Shown here piece after piece: positions 9,939 to 22,500 of a stretch of 64,000 nt of DNA. Position 1 is the stretch's first letter. Every line of letters begins with the position of its first letter. The stretch lies in the NCBI RefSeq assembly GCF_003286085.1, contig NW_020825288.1, forward strand, positions 17,112,001 through 17,176,000. The letters run 5' to 3'. The notes beneath the pieces are model-generated. The model was not told where the DNA came from, made no database searches, and saw only the letters and a list, made by a program, of their open reading frames with translations. A program made the translations under genes and the position numbers. The DNA comes from Drosophila persimilis (Eukaryota; Arthropoda; Insecta; Diptera; Drosophilidae).

Positions 9939-11309
9939 ATGATTCGCAAAGTGCCTCTAATTGTGATACTTGGTTCGACTGGAACTGGCAAGACAAAGCT
10001 CTCTCTGGAACTGGCCGAGCGCTTTGGGGGCGAGATAATTAGCGCAGATTCAATGCAGGTCTACACAAACCTGGATATTGCCACGGCCAAAGCAACGAAG
10101 GAGGAGCAAGCACGTGCGAGGCATCATCTGTTGGATGTGGCGACACCGGCTGAGCCTTTTACAGTAACCCATTTTCGCAATGCCGCCCTCCCGATCATCG
10201 AGCGGCTGCTGGCCAAATCCACGCCGCCCATTGTCGTGGGTGGCACCAATTATTACATTGAGTCCCTGCTTTGGGACATATTGGTGAGCACGCAGGATGG
10301 GGATAGCAACAAGAGCCCGACGGCAGACCTGTTGGCAGATGACGCGATGTCCTCGCTGACAACGGCCGCACTGCATCAGCATCTGGCCAGCATCGATGCC
10401 AGTAGCGCCAATCGCATCCACCCCAACAACAGACGCAAAATTCTGCGCGCCATTGAAGTGTACCAGGGCACCGGACAAACCCTGACGGAAAAGCTAGCGG
10501 AGCAGCGCCAGCGGCCAGGAGGAAACCGTCTGGGCGGCCCCCTACGCTATCCCCACACAATCCTTCTGTGGCTCCGATGCAAACAGGACGTACTTAATGA
10601 ACGGCTCGATGGCCGGGTGGATGGAATGCTGGAGCAAGGACTGCTCAGGGAGCTGCGCCGGTTTCACGATACGTACAAGGGCGTCACTGTGCAGGCCTAT
10701 ACCTCGGGGGTGCTGCAAACTATTGGCTACAAGGAGTTTGTGCCGTATCTAATCAAGCACAACGAGCAGCAGGATGAAAAGATTGAAGAGTATCTAAAGT
10801 CGCATGGCTACAGATTGCCCAGCAAAGAAGATCCCAAGGAGGACGATCTGCCCGATGGCATCGATCTACTGCGTACCTGCTGCGATGAGCTCAAGTTGGT
10901 CACGCGCCGCTATTCGAAGAAGCAAATCAAGTGGATCAACAATCGATTTCTAGGCAGCAAGGACCGCCAGGTGCCCGATCTCTACGAGCTGGACACCAGC
11001 GATGTCAGCGCCTGGCAAGAGAGGGTCTATCAACGAGCCGAGTCCATAGTCGACAGCTATCGCAGTGACCAACTTTGCGAGATTGAGCCAATGGGCAAGC
11101 GTGTGCATCCCGGGGCCGATCTCAACGAGGAGACGAGCAACTTTTGTGCCACCTGCGAGCGGCACTTTGTCGGCGAGTATCAGTGGGGGCTGCATTTGAA
11201 GTCCAACAAGCACAAGCGTAGGCGGGAGGCAAAGCGCAGAAAGGAGAAGGAGCAGGAGCAGGAAAGGGAGAGGGAGAGGGAGCAGTCGAAGGCTGATAAG
11301 GAATTGTAA
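9939..11309 (+). CDS. TRIT1: tRNA dimethylallyltransferase (tRNA isopentenyltransferase)
   Basis: A single exon of 456 residues. It transfers a dimethylallyl group from DMAPP to A37 of tRNAs reading U-starting codons, in cytosol and/or mitochondria. Visible motifs: P-loop GSTGTGKT (residues 12-19), ADSMQVY just after (the catalytic Asp region of MiaA-type enzymes), VVGGTNYY near residue 100, and HPNNRRKILRAIEVY with the conserved Arg pair. Near residues 403-430 is the C2H2 zinc finger typical of eukaryotic family members (two Cys in FCATC, then the His pair in HLKSNKH), followed by a highly charged Lys/Glu/Arg tail rich in E-Q and R-E repeats. I recall the D. melanogaster gene as CG31381. An AATAAA signal follows at 11341-11346. 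It lies head-to-tail with ATIC, 340 bases away. Confidence 0.95.
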   Translation: MIRKVPLIVILGSTGTGKTKLSLELAERFGGEIISADSMQVYTNLDIATAKATKEEQARARHHLLDVATPAEPFTVTHFRNAALPIIERLLAKSTPPIVVGGTNYYIESLLWDILVSTQDGDSNKSPTADLLADDAMSSLTTAALHQHLASIDASSANRIHPNNRRKILRAIEVYQGTGQTLTEKLAEQRQRPGGNRLGGPLRYPHTILLWLRCKQDVLNERLDGRVDGMLEQGLLRELRRFHDTYKGVTVQAYTSGVLQTIGYKEFVPYLIKHNEQQDEKIEEYLKSHGYRLPSKEDPKEDDLPDGIDLLRTCCDELKLVTRRYSKKQIKWINNRFLGSKDRQVPDLYELDTSDVSAWQERVYQRAESIVDSYRSDQLCEIEPMGKRVHPGADLNEETSNFCATCERHFVGEYQWGLHLKSNKHKRRREAKRRKEKEQEQEREREREQSKADKEL

Positions 11310-11649
11310 ACGAAACCCGACCCCGGAGACACGGCATGGCAATAAAGGCGTCTACGTGAATTTGAGAGATATGTTTTGTTTTTTATTGAAATGATCTGCT
11401 GATGCAAGCGGTTTGGATGCGAATTTGATAACCCCACAGCCTGCAGCTGTAGCTGGGGGGCTGCTATTTGTATCAACGACAAACCGCAGCCCACAGCGGA
11501 GGTCGTTGCCTAGGCGAAAAAGCGAAAACATGTTTGTGCAATCCCAAACACAGCCTACGTCTCCAACTGATCTCGCTTCGTCTTTCATTTGCATTTCAGT
11601 CGCCTAGTGGATCGGACGTTATAACGCCTTGAAAACTACATTCAGAATC
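11310..11649. other. Intergenic, TRIT1 3' end and ATIC promoter
   Basis: Contains the TRIT1 polyadenylation signal AATAAA at 11341-11346 and then the ATIC upstream region. The frames that can be read through it on both strands are short and lack family features, so I treat them as non-coding. Confidence 0.6.
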
Positions 11650-13657
11650 ATGAGCTCCAGCAAGATTGGTGAGTGTCTCGAAGGTTCTATGTGAGTGTCC
11701 CCCCTTTTACACATTTTTATCCCTAGCTCTTCTTAGCGTTTCGGACAAGACGGGTCTGGTTGACTTGGGCAAGAAACTAGTGAGCCTAGGCTTTGACCTA
11801 GTGGCCAGTGGAGGCACGGCCACAGCTTTGCGAGGTGCCGGCCTCAAGGTAAAGGATGTGTCAGACATCACTGGGGCACCCGAGATGCTCGGGGGACGGG
11901 TGAAGACTCTGCATCCTGCTGTGCATGCTGGCATCTTGTCGCGCACCACCGACAGCGATCTCGCTGACATGTCCAAGCAGGGCTACGGTCTGGTGCAGCT
12001 CGTGGTGTGCAATCTGTATCCTTTTGCCAGCACCATTGCCAAACCAGATGTTACGCTGGCCGATGCTGTGGAGAACATCGACATCGGCGGAGTCACGCTG
12101 CTGCGTGCGGCGGCCAAGAACCATCAGCGTGTAACCGTGGTCTGCGAGGCCGTGGATTACGACCGGGTTCTAGCCGAGATCAGCATCAAGGGCGATACCA
12201 CTCTGGAGACCCGCCAGTCTCTTGCCCTCAAGGCTTTCACGCACACGGCCAGCTATGACGATGCCATTTCGGACTATTTTAGGAAGCAATACGGATCGGG
12301 TGTGTCCCAGCTGCAGCTGCGCTACGGCATGAATCCGCACCAGAAGCCGGCACAGCTGTACACCCAGCTGGCGCAGTTGCCACTGCGCGTTCTCAATGCC
12401 TCGCCTGGGTTCATTAACCTCTGCGACGCCCTTAATGGCTGGCAGCTGGTGAAGGAGCTGAAGCAGGCACTTAAGCTGCCGGCGGCCACTAGCTTCAAGC
12501 ATGTGTCGCCCGCCGGTGCCGCTGTGGGTGTGGCCCTTAGTCCGGCCCAGGCCAAGCTCTGCATGGTGGACGACCTGTATGAGCAGCTGACTCCCCTGGC
12601 TACGGCCTATGCCAGGGCACGTGGAGCGGATCGTATGAGCTCGTTCGGCGACTTTGTGGCCTTGTCCGATGTCTGCGATGTGGTCACTGCCAAAATCATA
12701 TCCCGCGAGGTATCTGATGGTATTATTGCTGCCGGCTATGAGCCGGCCGCTCTGGAAATCCTCAAGAAGAAGAAGAATGGCAGCTACTGCATTCTACAGG
12801 TGAGTAAAAATGAATGTGAAATGAACTTTTATCTAATTCCAAAACTGATTTTAGATGGATCCCAGCTACGAGCCAACCGCCGTGGAGCGCAAAACCATCT
12901 TTGGCCTCACGCTGGAGCAGAAACGCAACGATGCCGTCATCGATGCCTCGCTCTTCTCGAAGGTCGTAAGCAAGCTCAGTCCCCTGCCAGAGGCGGCTGT
13001 GCGAGATCTGATTGTGGCCACCATTGCCCTGAAGTACACGCAGAGCAACTCCGTTTGCTATGCTCGCGATGGTCAGGTCATCGGCATCGGAGCCGGCCAG
13101 CAGTCAAGAATCCACTGCACTCGGCTGGCCGGCGAGAAGGCCGACAACTGGTGGTTGCGTCAGCATCCCAGTGTGGCCGGCATGAAGTTCAAGGCTGGCG
13201 TGAAGCGCGCTGAGATTTCGAATGCCATCGACAACTACGTGAATGGCACTGTTGGCAAGGATATGCCCTTGACCCAGTTCGAGAGCATGTAAGTGAATAA
13301 TTATGAAAGAAAGGTACTCGATCGCTAAACTCTCTTAATCTACAGGTTTGACAAGGCGCCCCAGCAGTTGACAACGGAGCAGAAAGTGGAATGGCTGAAG
13401 CAGCTCAGCGGCGTGGCCTTGGGATCCGATGCATTCTTCCCCTTCCGCGACAACATCGATCGCGCTAGCCTGGTAAGCTGGAAAACTGTTGGCGTTGGTA
13501 TACTCTACTTTAACACAATTGTATTATGTTTTTACAGAGCGGTGTATCGTACATTGCCAGTCCTGCGGGCTCCACCAATGATGCTGGCGTCATTGCCGCC
13601 TGCGATGAGCATGGCATCATCATGGCCCACACCAATCTGCGTCTGTTCCATCATTAA
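11650..13657 (+). CDS. ATIC: Bifunctional AICAR transformylase / IMP cyclohydrolase
   Basis: Five exons, 11650-11668, 11727-12799, 12855-13288, 13346-13472 and 13538-13657, give 590 residues, matching animal ATIC (about 592). It catalyses the last two steps of de novo purine synthesis: AICAR to FAICAR using 10-formyl-THF, then closure to IMP. The N-terminal cyclohydrolase (MGS-like) domain begins [10 protein letters not shown] and includes the [12 protein letters not shown] and NLYPF blocks. The C-terminal transformylase domain shows the catalytic Lys-His in [11 protein letters not shown], then [15 protein letters not shown] and [11 protein letters not shown]. The first exon carries only MSSSKI and one further base, and its ATG lies in a good context. 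I recall the fly gene as CG11089. The polyadenylation signal AATAAA is at 13822-13827, close to the oppositely oriented 3' end of the ABCG5-like gene. Confidence 0.97.
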
Positions 13658-13821
13658 GGACAGTGAATCCACCCAAAAACAATCCTAAATCTACAAATAC
13701 CAGTTTCAGACTGTAATATTCGGGTATTTTTCGCATTTGTAGTTCTATAAGAAATACTATCCTCAACTCTGTCGAATATACAGACCCAACCCTGACTGCC
13801 TCTTTCCCGCATTCCATGCAC

Positions 13822-13884
13822 AATAAAAATAGATTAACCTTTAGTTAGTTAAACGAACGCTGCCTCGACTAAACACTATTTATT
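13822..13884. terminator. Facing polyadenylation signals of ATIC (+) and the ABCG5-like gene (-)
   Basis: AATAAA on the plus strand at 13822-13827 serves ATIC. TTTATT at 13879-13884 is AATAAA on the minus strand for the ABCG5-like gene. The two signals are only about 50 bases apart, so the two 3' UTRs probably abut or slightly overlap. Confidence 0.6.
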
Positions 13885-13977
13885 TCAAGAATTAGTTGCT
13901 ATTGAATGTACAGTTCGAAGCCAATCGAATCCAGATACAGATCCAAATCCATGACCAGCTGCAAGTCTAGGGGCGGC

Positions 13978-16900
13978 CTACCGGCTGCGTTGCTTGCGAC
14001 AGGCGCTTCGACAATTGCACAAAAAGACGATGAAGGTGAAGCAAAAAATGAGCACAGAGCCCAGGACCAGGGCCACGGATGTGGTCTGGTCGTAGGTGAG
14101 CGTGGGATCGAGCACATGCTGCTGCGGCAGCAGTTCAAAGTCGACTAGCACTTGGGTGCCGTTGGGCGGCGGGCAGGGCTGCTGCACAATAATCTCCTGG
14201 TGCTGGACCTGTGATAAGAAACACCACCCCAAAACATGAGCATCCTTTAGCTATTGCAATCTTTTAATGGGGGAGACCCACCTGTTTGTTTCGGCACAGC
14301 TGCAGTCCAGCCGAATTGGCCAGCGTCTCGGCACTGTACTCGTCCTGCACCAGGACGGGCAGCAGCCAACGCTCCGGGGATACCAACTGCAGCCAGGACC
14401 AGAACTTGGCCAGATTCTGCGGATGCACTAGATAGCCACCCACCGAGGCCAGTGCGAGGCTGATCAGACCGTTGACAATGCTTGCCGAGACCTTGCACGG
14501 GAACAGATGCGCACAGAACAGAGCCAGGGTCTGGACGAGGGTTAAGTAGAGCAGCATGTAGCCTGCAAAAGCATAAGCAAAGGGTATGTTCAGCAGGGCG
14601 AATGCCAGGTTCAGGGCAGAGCCAAATATCTTACCCATGTACAAGTAGATCCCTGTATCGCTGCTGTTCGAATAGGTGTAGAGCCCGGCCATGCTGTGTG
14701 CCGGCAGAAGATATGCCAGCCAGATGCACAGGCTGGGAAACAGTCCCAGTAGACTCTGTTCGACCAAGAGAAAGCTCTATCAGTGCTCCTTCTTCCACAG
14801 TATAATTCTTATAGATATTCACCTGTACAACGATGTAGAGACTGCGGGAGTACAAGCCCAGGCGAATGTCTCGCTCCGCATGCCGTCGATCCTCCTGTGT
14901 GTCCCGAATGGTCAGCATGACCAGCGGCCAGTAGACCAGCACCATGACGCAATGGTGGTAGCCAAAGCGATCGTTGTAGGTAAGCTGTGGATCCGAGGCA
15001 GGCACGTCCCAGAAGATGCAGCCGATGCAGAGCGACAGCACGGCGGCGGCAATCAGCTTGCTGATCCACGTGAGCAGCGAGCCCGGCTGCTTGTAGCCCG
15101 TAAAGCGCTTGATCAACGCCTTCATCTGCCCAAAGAAGCCCGCCTTCATGGTGAAGTTGGGCAGTGAGGCGGGTGGGGCGGCCAGCGGGGGCTCCGAGTT
15201 GATCTGATCCCAGGCATTGGCCAAGGATTCGATGCGTGCCGAGGACTCGAGCATTGCTGCCGCTGACAGGTCATCCAGGGTGACCAAATCCACTGAAATG
15301 ACAGAAGGTTGAAGCCTGAACGAAATTGATACCAACGGCATCCCACTTACAGTAGTAGTCGGCTGGGTTCTTGAACGGCGGACACGGATAGCCCAGTTCG
15401 CCCATGTGTCGTGGCAGGTCGGCACGACTGCCCGAGAAGACGGTGCGTCCGCCGGATAGCAGCAGGACTCCAGAGCACATGGACAGTATCTCGAAGGTGG
15501 GCGGCTGCAGCGTCATGATAACAATGCGTCCGCCGCTGCACCACTGCCGCAGATACTCCACCAGAAAGAACGTGTCAAAGATGTCCATATTGCTGGTGAC
15601 CTGGTCGAGAATCAGCAGCGAGGACTGCGCCAGCAGCTGGCATGCCACGCTCAGGCGCTGCTTCTCCGAGTGCGTCAGCGAGGAGACATTCGAGGCGCGC
15701 ACCGTGTTCAGGCCCAGATCCTCAATGAGCACATCCATGCGCTCCTTTATGTCGCTGCGATCAATGGGTCCCCGCAGCGCCGCATGGAAATTCAGCGTGC
15801 ACTGGACACTCATGCGCGGATCGAGGGAGGACACCTCCAAAGCCGGCACATAGCTGCACAGCTCCCGCAGGCCGTGTCGATTCACCTGCTGCCCGTTGAT
15901 CAGTATCTCTCCGCCCAGGCGCTCGCTCAGTCCGGCCAGACACTCGGCCAGGGCGCTGCCCTCGCGCTGCGATGTGGCCATAATGGCAAACAGATCGCCG
16001 GCCTTTGCCTGCATCGAGACGCCGCGCAGGCAGGGATTCACGTCGAGGCAATGCACCTGGATGTTGGGATAGATCAGGCCCATACCCGACTGCTTACGGC
16101 TGTGGACGTACTGCTGCGGATGCCGTGAGCTGGCGTAGATCCGTGACTCGTTGTAGTCATACCCCAGACCGAGGCCCAGACCTCCGTCTACCCCCATCCC
16201 TCCCTGGGCCCCCAGCAGATCCGCCTCGCTGTGAGAGCGGTGGCCGTAGTGCTTACCATTCGTCATGTACTGCTGCTGCTGGTGCTGTTGATGCATCTGC
16301 TGGTGCTGCTGTTGGTGGTGATGATGCTGGCCCACTGCTATGCTGGCCCTGCTATTGGCCTGACGCAGTGCAGCCGCAGGGACGCCTCCGCCATGGGCCC
16401 TCGACTCGGGACGCGAGTGCGGCATGCCGCCAATGGCACGGAAGTCGGACTCGCTGCGGTACTTCCGTAGATTCGGTGGAACCCGACTCCGCGTCGTCTC
16501 GTTGTCGCTGCTGTCGTAGCCGCTGGATCCGGCGCCCGCCGGTGCGCCCGAACTGTCCCTAAAGCCACGATTCACGCGGCCCCTTACGCCTCCCAAAGCA
16601 CTGGAGCCACCCGGTCCTGGTCCTGGACCCGGACCCGGGCGATGCGAACGCTGTGATCCGGCATTCGGTGGAAAGACGCGCGGCAGTCCAAACTTCAAAT
16701 ATGTGTACATATTGGAGCCCAAAGGAGACCTGCAATGGGGGGACTCGGATTAATTGCATGGCATATCTTTGGAAAATCAAATACCCCAATCCTGAGCTCA
16801 TCTTTTAAAAGTATTTACCGACTAATAGATGATGGAACGGTGGAATGGATGATAATAATTGGTGATCTTAAACAATATGTGACTCTTCACTTACTTGGGA

Positions 16901-17425
16901 CCGTAGCGCGGATGATTCAAGATTGATTGAACTGTGGTATCGCGTAGCTGGAAATTTCCATATGGCAGCGGTGATTTGTCTGACGATCCCAGCGCTGAAT
17001 CGGTGAAGTCAGAGTTCAGATTTTGCCTGAGAGAATGGAGAATAAAAGGGAGTTGCATTAGGTGGCTGCTGCTGCTGCGGCTGTTGCGGTCAGCTGGACA
17101 TGATTGGGGGGCTTGGTCACTGCAGTGGCTGTTCAATTAGCTATTTATGGCATTTTGAACTTCCGCCTTCCGTTGCGGTTAAATCAAGCGTCAAAAGTGC
17201 CCGACAGGTGCAGCCGCCTCTAACGCTCCATTGAGCAGTGGAGACTGCACCCAGGGGCCTCGGTTCCCTTCGCTTCCCATTCCCACACACTCACCTGTAG
17301 ATGGACCAGGCATGCAGATCTTCGGATGCCGCTGGCGGCAGCGGTGTATTGGGTCCATGTGGCACGGAGTAGCGACGCTCCTCGCGTGACATCTTCTTGC
17401 TGTTCGAAAAGTTGCTTAGCTCCAT
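13978..17425 (-). CDS. CG11069: ABCG5-like half-transporter with degenerate ATP site
   Basis: Six exons (minus strand): 17295-17425, 16895-17026, 15351-16729, 14823-15292, 14282-14755 and 13978-14208; 938 residues. That is about 290 longer than mammalian ABCG5, because of an N-terminal extension with a His/Gln run near residues 216-246 (bases 16254-16345). The nucleotide-binding domain follows at about 305-535, then the ABCG membrane domain with six helices and a short C-terminal tail. The ATP motifs are abnormal: the Walker A position reads IMATSQREGSAL (no GxxGxGKS/T), the signature is LTHSEKQRLS, Walker B is LLILDQVTSNMD with Gln in place of the catalytic Glu, and the H-loop reads TLQPP without His. 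It is probably the partner of the divergent ABCG8-like gene at 26827, as in mammalian sterol transporters. Start ATG chosen at 17425, directly after a splice acceptor. Confidence 0.9.
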
Positions 17426-18536
17426 GATGGTCTGCAAGTAGAACGAATATTTCGGGTCAGAGAGTCAGTTCAAGAGCTCGAGCCAAAAACGTAAGCTAAT
17501 TCCGAGTCAAACTGGGTCAAGAATACTCGCTACCGTCTCTGCTGCTGCTGCTGCTGCTATTACTCATAATTGGCGGGAATTAGCCTAATGACAATGCCGG
17601 TGCTCACATATCCCCACACGCAGCAGGCAGCATTCTCTGTTTGAATCGGAATTGGAGTCTCATTCAGAGTCAGAGTCACAGCCATTGTCAATTCATAAAG
17701 CGGAAATTGTGCCCGATTCTCGGCTGCACGGACCCTTACAGATATACTGCCTGATTGTATCTTCAGATTTTTCAAAGAATATTCCTACATTTATTATGCC
17801 AGAGGTGAGTTTCACCCTTGAACTATATCATGTGTCTATTTGGATCTTGGCGTCTATAACAGCTAGAGAGCGGATAGATTTGGATTGTGGATGTCTCTGA
17901 TGCCCACACAGTTCGAGTTTCAACTGCCATTTGTGGGCTTTTCCTTTCCGTTGCCACAAAGCAAAGGTAATGAGGTAAAGTGGTTTCCACATTTTTGAAT
18001 TACCATTCGGTACTATTAAATGATCTACTGCGGTAGATTACAGCATAGGATACGGCTCGAATGCACCTCTTTACCGAGTATCTTTCCTTTCCTTAAGATT
18101 TGTTGGTTCAAAACGCACTCTCATTAGCTTCATCTGTTTGGTAAGTGCACGGTCACCACTGGATTGGTTACTTGCTCGACAAGTGCTCGTAAAGAACCCT
18201 CGTAAAGACAATGAAACCTAATCGGGTGTTCGTCTTTCAGTTGTTGAAGCTTATTTCTTTGGCCTGAGAGGCAAGAGAGAACAAAGCGGTTGCTTTGCTG
18301 CTCATTTCGACACGGTCGCTGTGTTTTTAATTGCCAAAAAAACAGAAGAAAAACTGGCATGCAAATGAGCCGCAGAGGCGCCCAAATGTGGCGCATTATG
18401 CAATTCAAACAAACGCCTAACAAACTAATGCACTCCAAGTGCACCTGCCCCAGACTCCGGCGGTGTCTGTCTGGTTTGTGGATTGGTGCAGTGCACCGAG
18501 GCGTGTGGATTTCCGTTTGGGTGGAAGTGTGGCAGC

Positions 18537-18583
18537 CACACACACACACACACTCCACACACCACACACCACACAACCCCACA
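18537..18583. repeat. CA-rich microsatellite
   Basis: An (AC)n run with CCACAC interruptions in the ABCG5-ABCG8 interval. Confidence 0.9.
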
Positions 18584-19576
18584 GATTACGTAGTCAAGTG
18601 TTCTACGAGGCTCGGAGATGCCGATGACGCTGCCTGGCGAAAGTGAATGGCACCCGCCGCAGACCAGACAGATGTTTGCCACTTTTCAGATACTCGTACT
18701 CGTAGTCGTACTCTCAGGTACTCTCCACCAGGTAGTAATTACCACAGATGCTAGTAGGCATCTGAAAGTGAAGCTGTGCGCTGGAAAGGCGGTGCCGGAG
18801 AAAAGTTTGGCGCCTTGATTAGAGCATACCTTTCCCCCAGCTAAACTTTCAGCTGGATATGATTGCTTATAAAAGATTGTTGCCTGGGTATAAACGCTTT
18901 TAATTGCGTGTTAAATTCATTTTAATTAAAATCGTTTGTGGCATAATCGCATAAACGGATTTTTCTACTCGCTTATTGCTAGTTCAACGCATTTTAGTTG
19001 ATTTTTGTTTGTTTGTTTCTGTTTGTTTATTATTGTTGAATCGTTTTCCTCCACAATTACAATATTTGCTAGGGGTTTTTGTTGGTCTTAACGTTTTGCT
19101 TGCACTTGGCCAAGTACAACGGAGTGAAAGTGGAAGTTGTGGCTGGCGAGCCGTCGCCAGCGGCCAAGCAAAAGGTTTTTAATACCCGCGAGAGCCTGGA
19201 ACTGACAACCCAAGACAAGCCATCCATGCCACACAGCTACAGATACAAAAACTGCTGCAGATACTGCTACAGATACATAAGAGTATATATCTTAAGTGGG
19301 CAGACTATGGGGGCACAAAGAAATACAGATCTGCGGCATCTAAAGAGTCGCTTTGTGTGTAATGCATGTAATGAATGAATGGTATTGGGGGCAATGATAC
19401 GGCCACGACTGCGACTACGACTGGGACAGGCGGCATTGATTTATGCGATCATGATGCTCTGACGACTCCAAAACAGATATCAAAGTAACTCAATGTACGC
19501 GTATCTATGGCTCCATTGTTCGCACAAGTGCGTGAAGCCCACAAAAAATAGCCTACGCCACTATTGCCAGGTAGCA

Positions 19577-19596
19577 ATGGATGGATGGATGGATGG
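19577..19596. repeat. ATGG tetranucleotide repeat
   Basis: Five consecutive ATGG units in non-coding DNA. Confidence 0.85.
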
Positions 19597-22500
19597 AAAG
19601 GAAAGTGAATTCATCAAAAAAGACTTTTAGTTTCAAACTATAGACATCAAATTATCAAAAAATGATGGTCTTTCAGTTCGGGTAGGGAGTGCCACTGATT
19701 GATGGAGTCGTTCGTGAAGATTAATTAATTCGTAGTGATTAATATATGATGATCAGCGGAGGTGAGCTTTGCCGCTTGAGCACGTTTCAGTTTAAGATAC
19801 ATAAAAGCAGTTGTCGGACATATTTTCGATGGCTTAAATCTGTTCTCAGTTACTGTTTTGTCCAGCTATTGGGTGGCCTTCCGTTGCGTTGCTATCTGTT
19901 TCTGATTGTAGTCTATAAACTGGCTCTGCTGGTTGCATGCCACCAGCATGAAAAGCGAGCTGCAGCTGTGCAGCCCAAAAATGCCAGCCTCCAAGAGAAG
20001 CAGTTCCGCTGCAGTCGAGGAAACCAACTGAGAGTTACAGTTGCAGTTGCAGCCGGGCCAGAATTATATCATAGACTTGATTATTTCTCGGCCATAAGCA
20101 ATGTGCCAATGTGGCAATGCGGCGGCCTGGCCAATGTGGGTCAGTTGTTGTTGCATGATTCCATTGGGACCCCGACTCCATTGCCGTGCAGCGGATATTC
20201 GCCTGTCAACGGAGTCAAGCTGGTGTGAATAAATCACAATGCGCTAAGTAATTGACCAAACGGTTATTGGCAACAGCTTAGCCACAACGATTAGGTCAAT
20301 TGGCATTGGCAACTGGCCTGGCCAGCCGGCTGGAGCCCAGTGGAGGAGAGTGTTACATGTTGCAGAGACCCGTTGCTGTCATGCTGCATTCCCGTTGCCT
20401 GTCCTGCATTTTGAAGAAGACACAGATACGAGTACGAGTGTGCTTGTCCGAGAGAAGTGGTTGTCGGTTGACAACTCCGACAGAACCGTTGCGTGTCTCT
20501 CTGTCTGTCTGGCCAGAGACCTAGTCTTGGCCAGAGTCAGAGTCAGAGCCATACACATGGCCATTGATGCAAAACTGCAGTTAGACCCGAGCATCAACGA
20601 TCGCGACGACCAAGAAGACATTGTCGACTTGGTTTTTCGGTCACTGATCGCCGGCGCACACATTTTATGATTTAATGGAGCGCGCCAAAGTGGTCCCCAG
20701 CCATAACAATTTGTTGCTCTCTCTCTGCTGGTCGCTGGTCGCTTGTGTGGCACTTGGCTGGCCGCAAGTGGTGTGCGTTTGCGTCCGCTTGATTGGATTA
20801 CAAACGAGAGGCAGACAGCTGCCCCCCAAATGACCTGCGCTGCGCCCCAGATGCCCTCAAAGATGCCGAATCTTGCAAAGATTTCCATTCCCACGCAAAA
20901 GCCAATTAAACTGGGTTAACAAATGAGCTGTTTCCCTTGCCCAGCCTGACCCGGTACCCGGTACCCGGTATCATGTCTCCAGCTTCAGGCAAGAGGCCAA
21001 GTTTTCATTTCACTGTCTGCCTGCCCCAGACCCCAAACTTGTTCCTCGCTGCAACAGGTAGGTCAGCGACAACGAGCCGACAGGCTCCCAAATCAAAATC
21101 TGGCCTTTGATTGCCACTGACAGACTGTCCAAGAGAAAGAGAAAGAGGCACGGGCTTTGCCTAGTGAGAAAGTGAAACTCTTGTGGCATAATTTGTGGCT
21201 GTGGCGCATGGGGCGTATGATAAATGCCAGCAAAATATTTCGCGACTGGAGCGGAGGCTGTGTCTCAAAAGTGGGTCGGCCGCAAAACTGCAGTTTTGTA
21301 ATTTGCAATTCATTTGCACAAAGGAAACGACATTCACATCGAATCGAGGCATACTCTCAAGCGCTCACTAAGAGGTATTTTGAATGCCTCATTGAGTCAT
21401 TCCATCAAATGTTTGAGATTCTTGATCAGAAACCTCAGAGATAAATGGCATAATAAAAAAAAACACACCCATGTTTTGCTCTGGGTGTACGAGTACGAGT
21501 ACCGACTGACTGAGTGGTTATTATTAGCCAGAGAGAGCTCAATCAAATTTAATTTATTCAATATTTGATGTCCAAACGGGTTATCCTGAAGCCATGCATC
21601 TGTTATACCCTTTTTCAGGACTTTCCACAAATATGCCGATGGGCGGCAACGAGATCTGAATACCTCCCAGCCTCCCAGTGCATACCGGAGCTCTGACTAA
21701 TGCCAAAGCCAGGGGTAATTAACAGACTAAATGATTGCCCGCTTGTGGCCAACATTCCAGCGTTTGTTGAACTTGTTCCACCGACGAAACGAAATTTTTT
21801 CTGATAAAACACCCCTCCGGCCCTCGCGATGCGCGGCATTCGCGATGTTTTGTGTGTGTGTTAATTGAACACTCGAGTTTTTCGGAGATTTTTGTTCGGG
21901 TTTTTGCTTGATTTTTAGCACGTTTCTTTGCCTGTATTTCTTTCTGGACGAGTATGCAAATTGCCGATAGATACAGATACACAGATCACACTCATACACA
22001 TGCTCGGGCTTATGAAGTGTCTGCCAGATAAACGACATTCAGTCCGTCAGAGTGACGGCCACAAAGAGAGGGAATCTTGAATCTTGAATGGCAGCCGAAC
22101 GGAGACACATACTCGTAATTTGTGAAAGTTTTGGGGCCGAGTAAATTGATTATGAGTGAAAGATATTTCTGGGGGAAATGCGAGCAGGCGCTCAGGATAG
22201 CAGGTGGAAGGAATCTGATGATCTGTTGTGGCTGAGATTTCTCAGTCATTAATCATAGGCGCTCTCCTGTAATGCGTTTCCGAACCGTCTTTGAGCTGAC
22301 CCAAATCGTTGCTCGCGTACTAATGGATTTGGCACACAAATTGTCATTAAATTGAGCAATAGCCGGGTTCCGGGGCACGGGGCCATAACCAGAAATGAGT
22401 TAACCAACAAGCTGGCAGAAATGCGAGCACAAGAATTCCGCCACTCTGCTGACGTCGTCGCTCCGTGGCTGACTGTGACCCCAAAAGAGCGAAAAAAACG

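Noticed and set aside
10050..11494. Several long minus-strand frames opposite TRIT1
   Set aside because: Shadows of the GC-rich TRIT1 coding exon, without independent gene signals.
19746..20228. 160-codon plus-strand frame in the ABCG5-ABCG8 interval
   Set aside because: It has a hydrophobic stretch, but no family resemblance, no splice chain or poly(A) signal, and codon use unlike real genes nearby.
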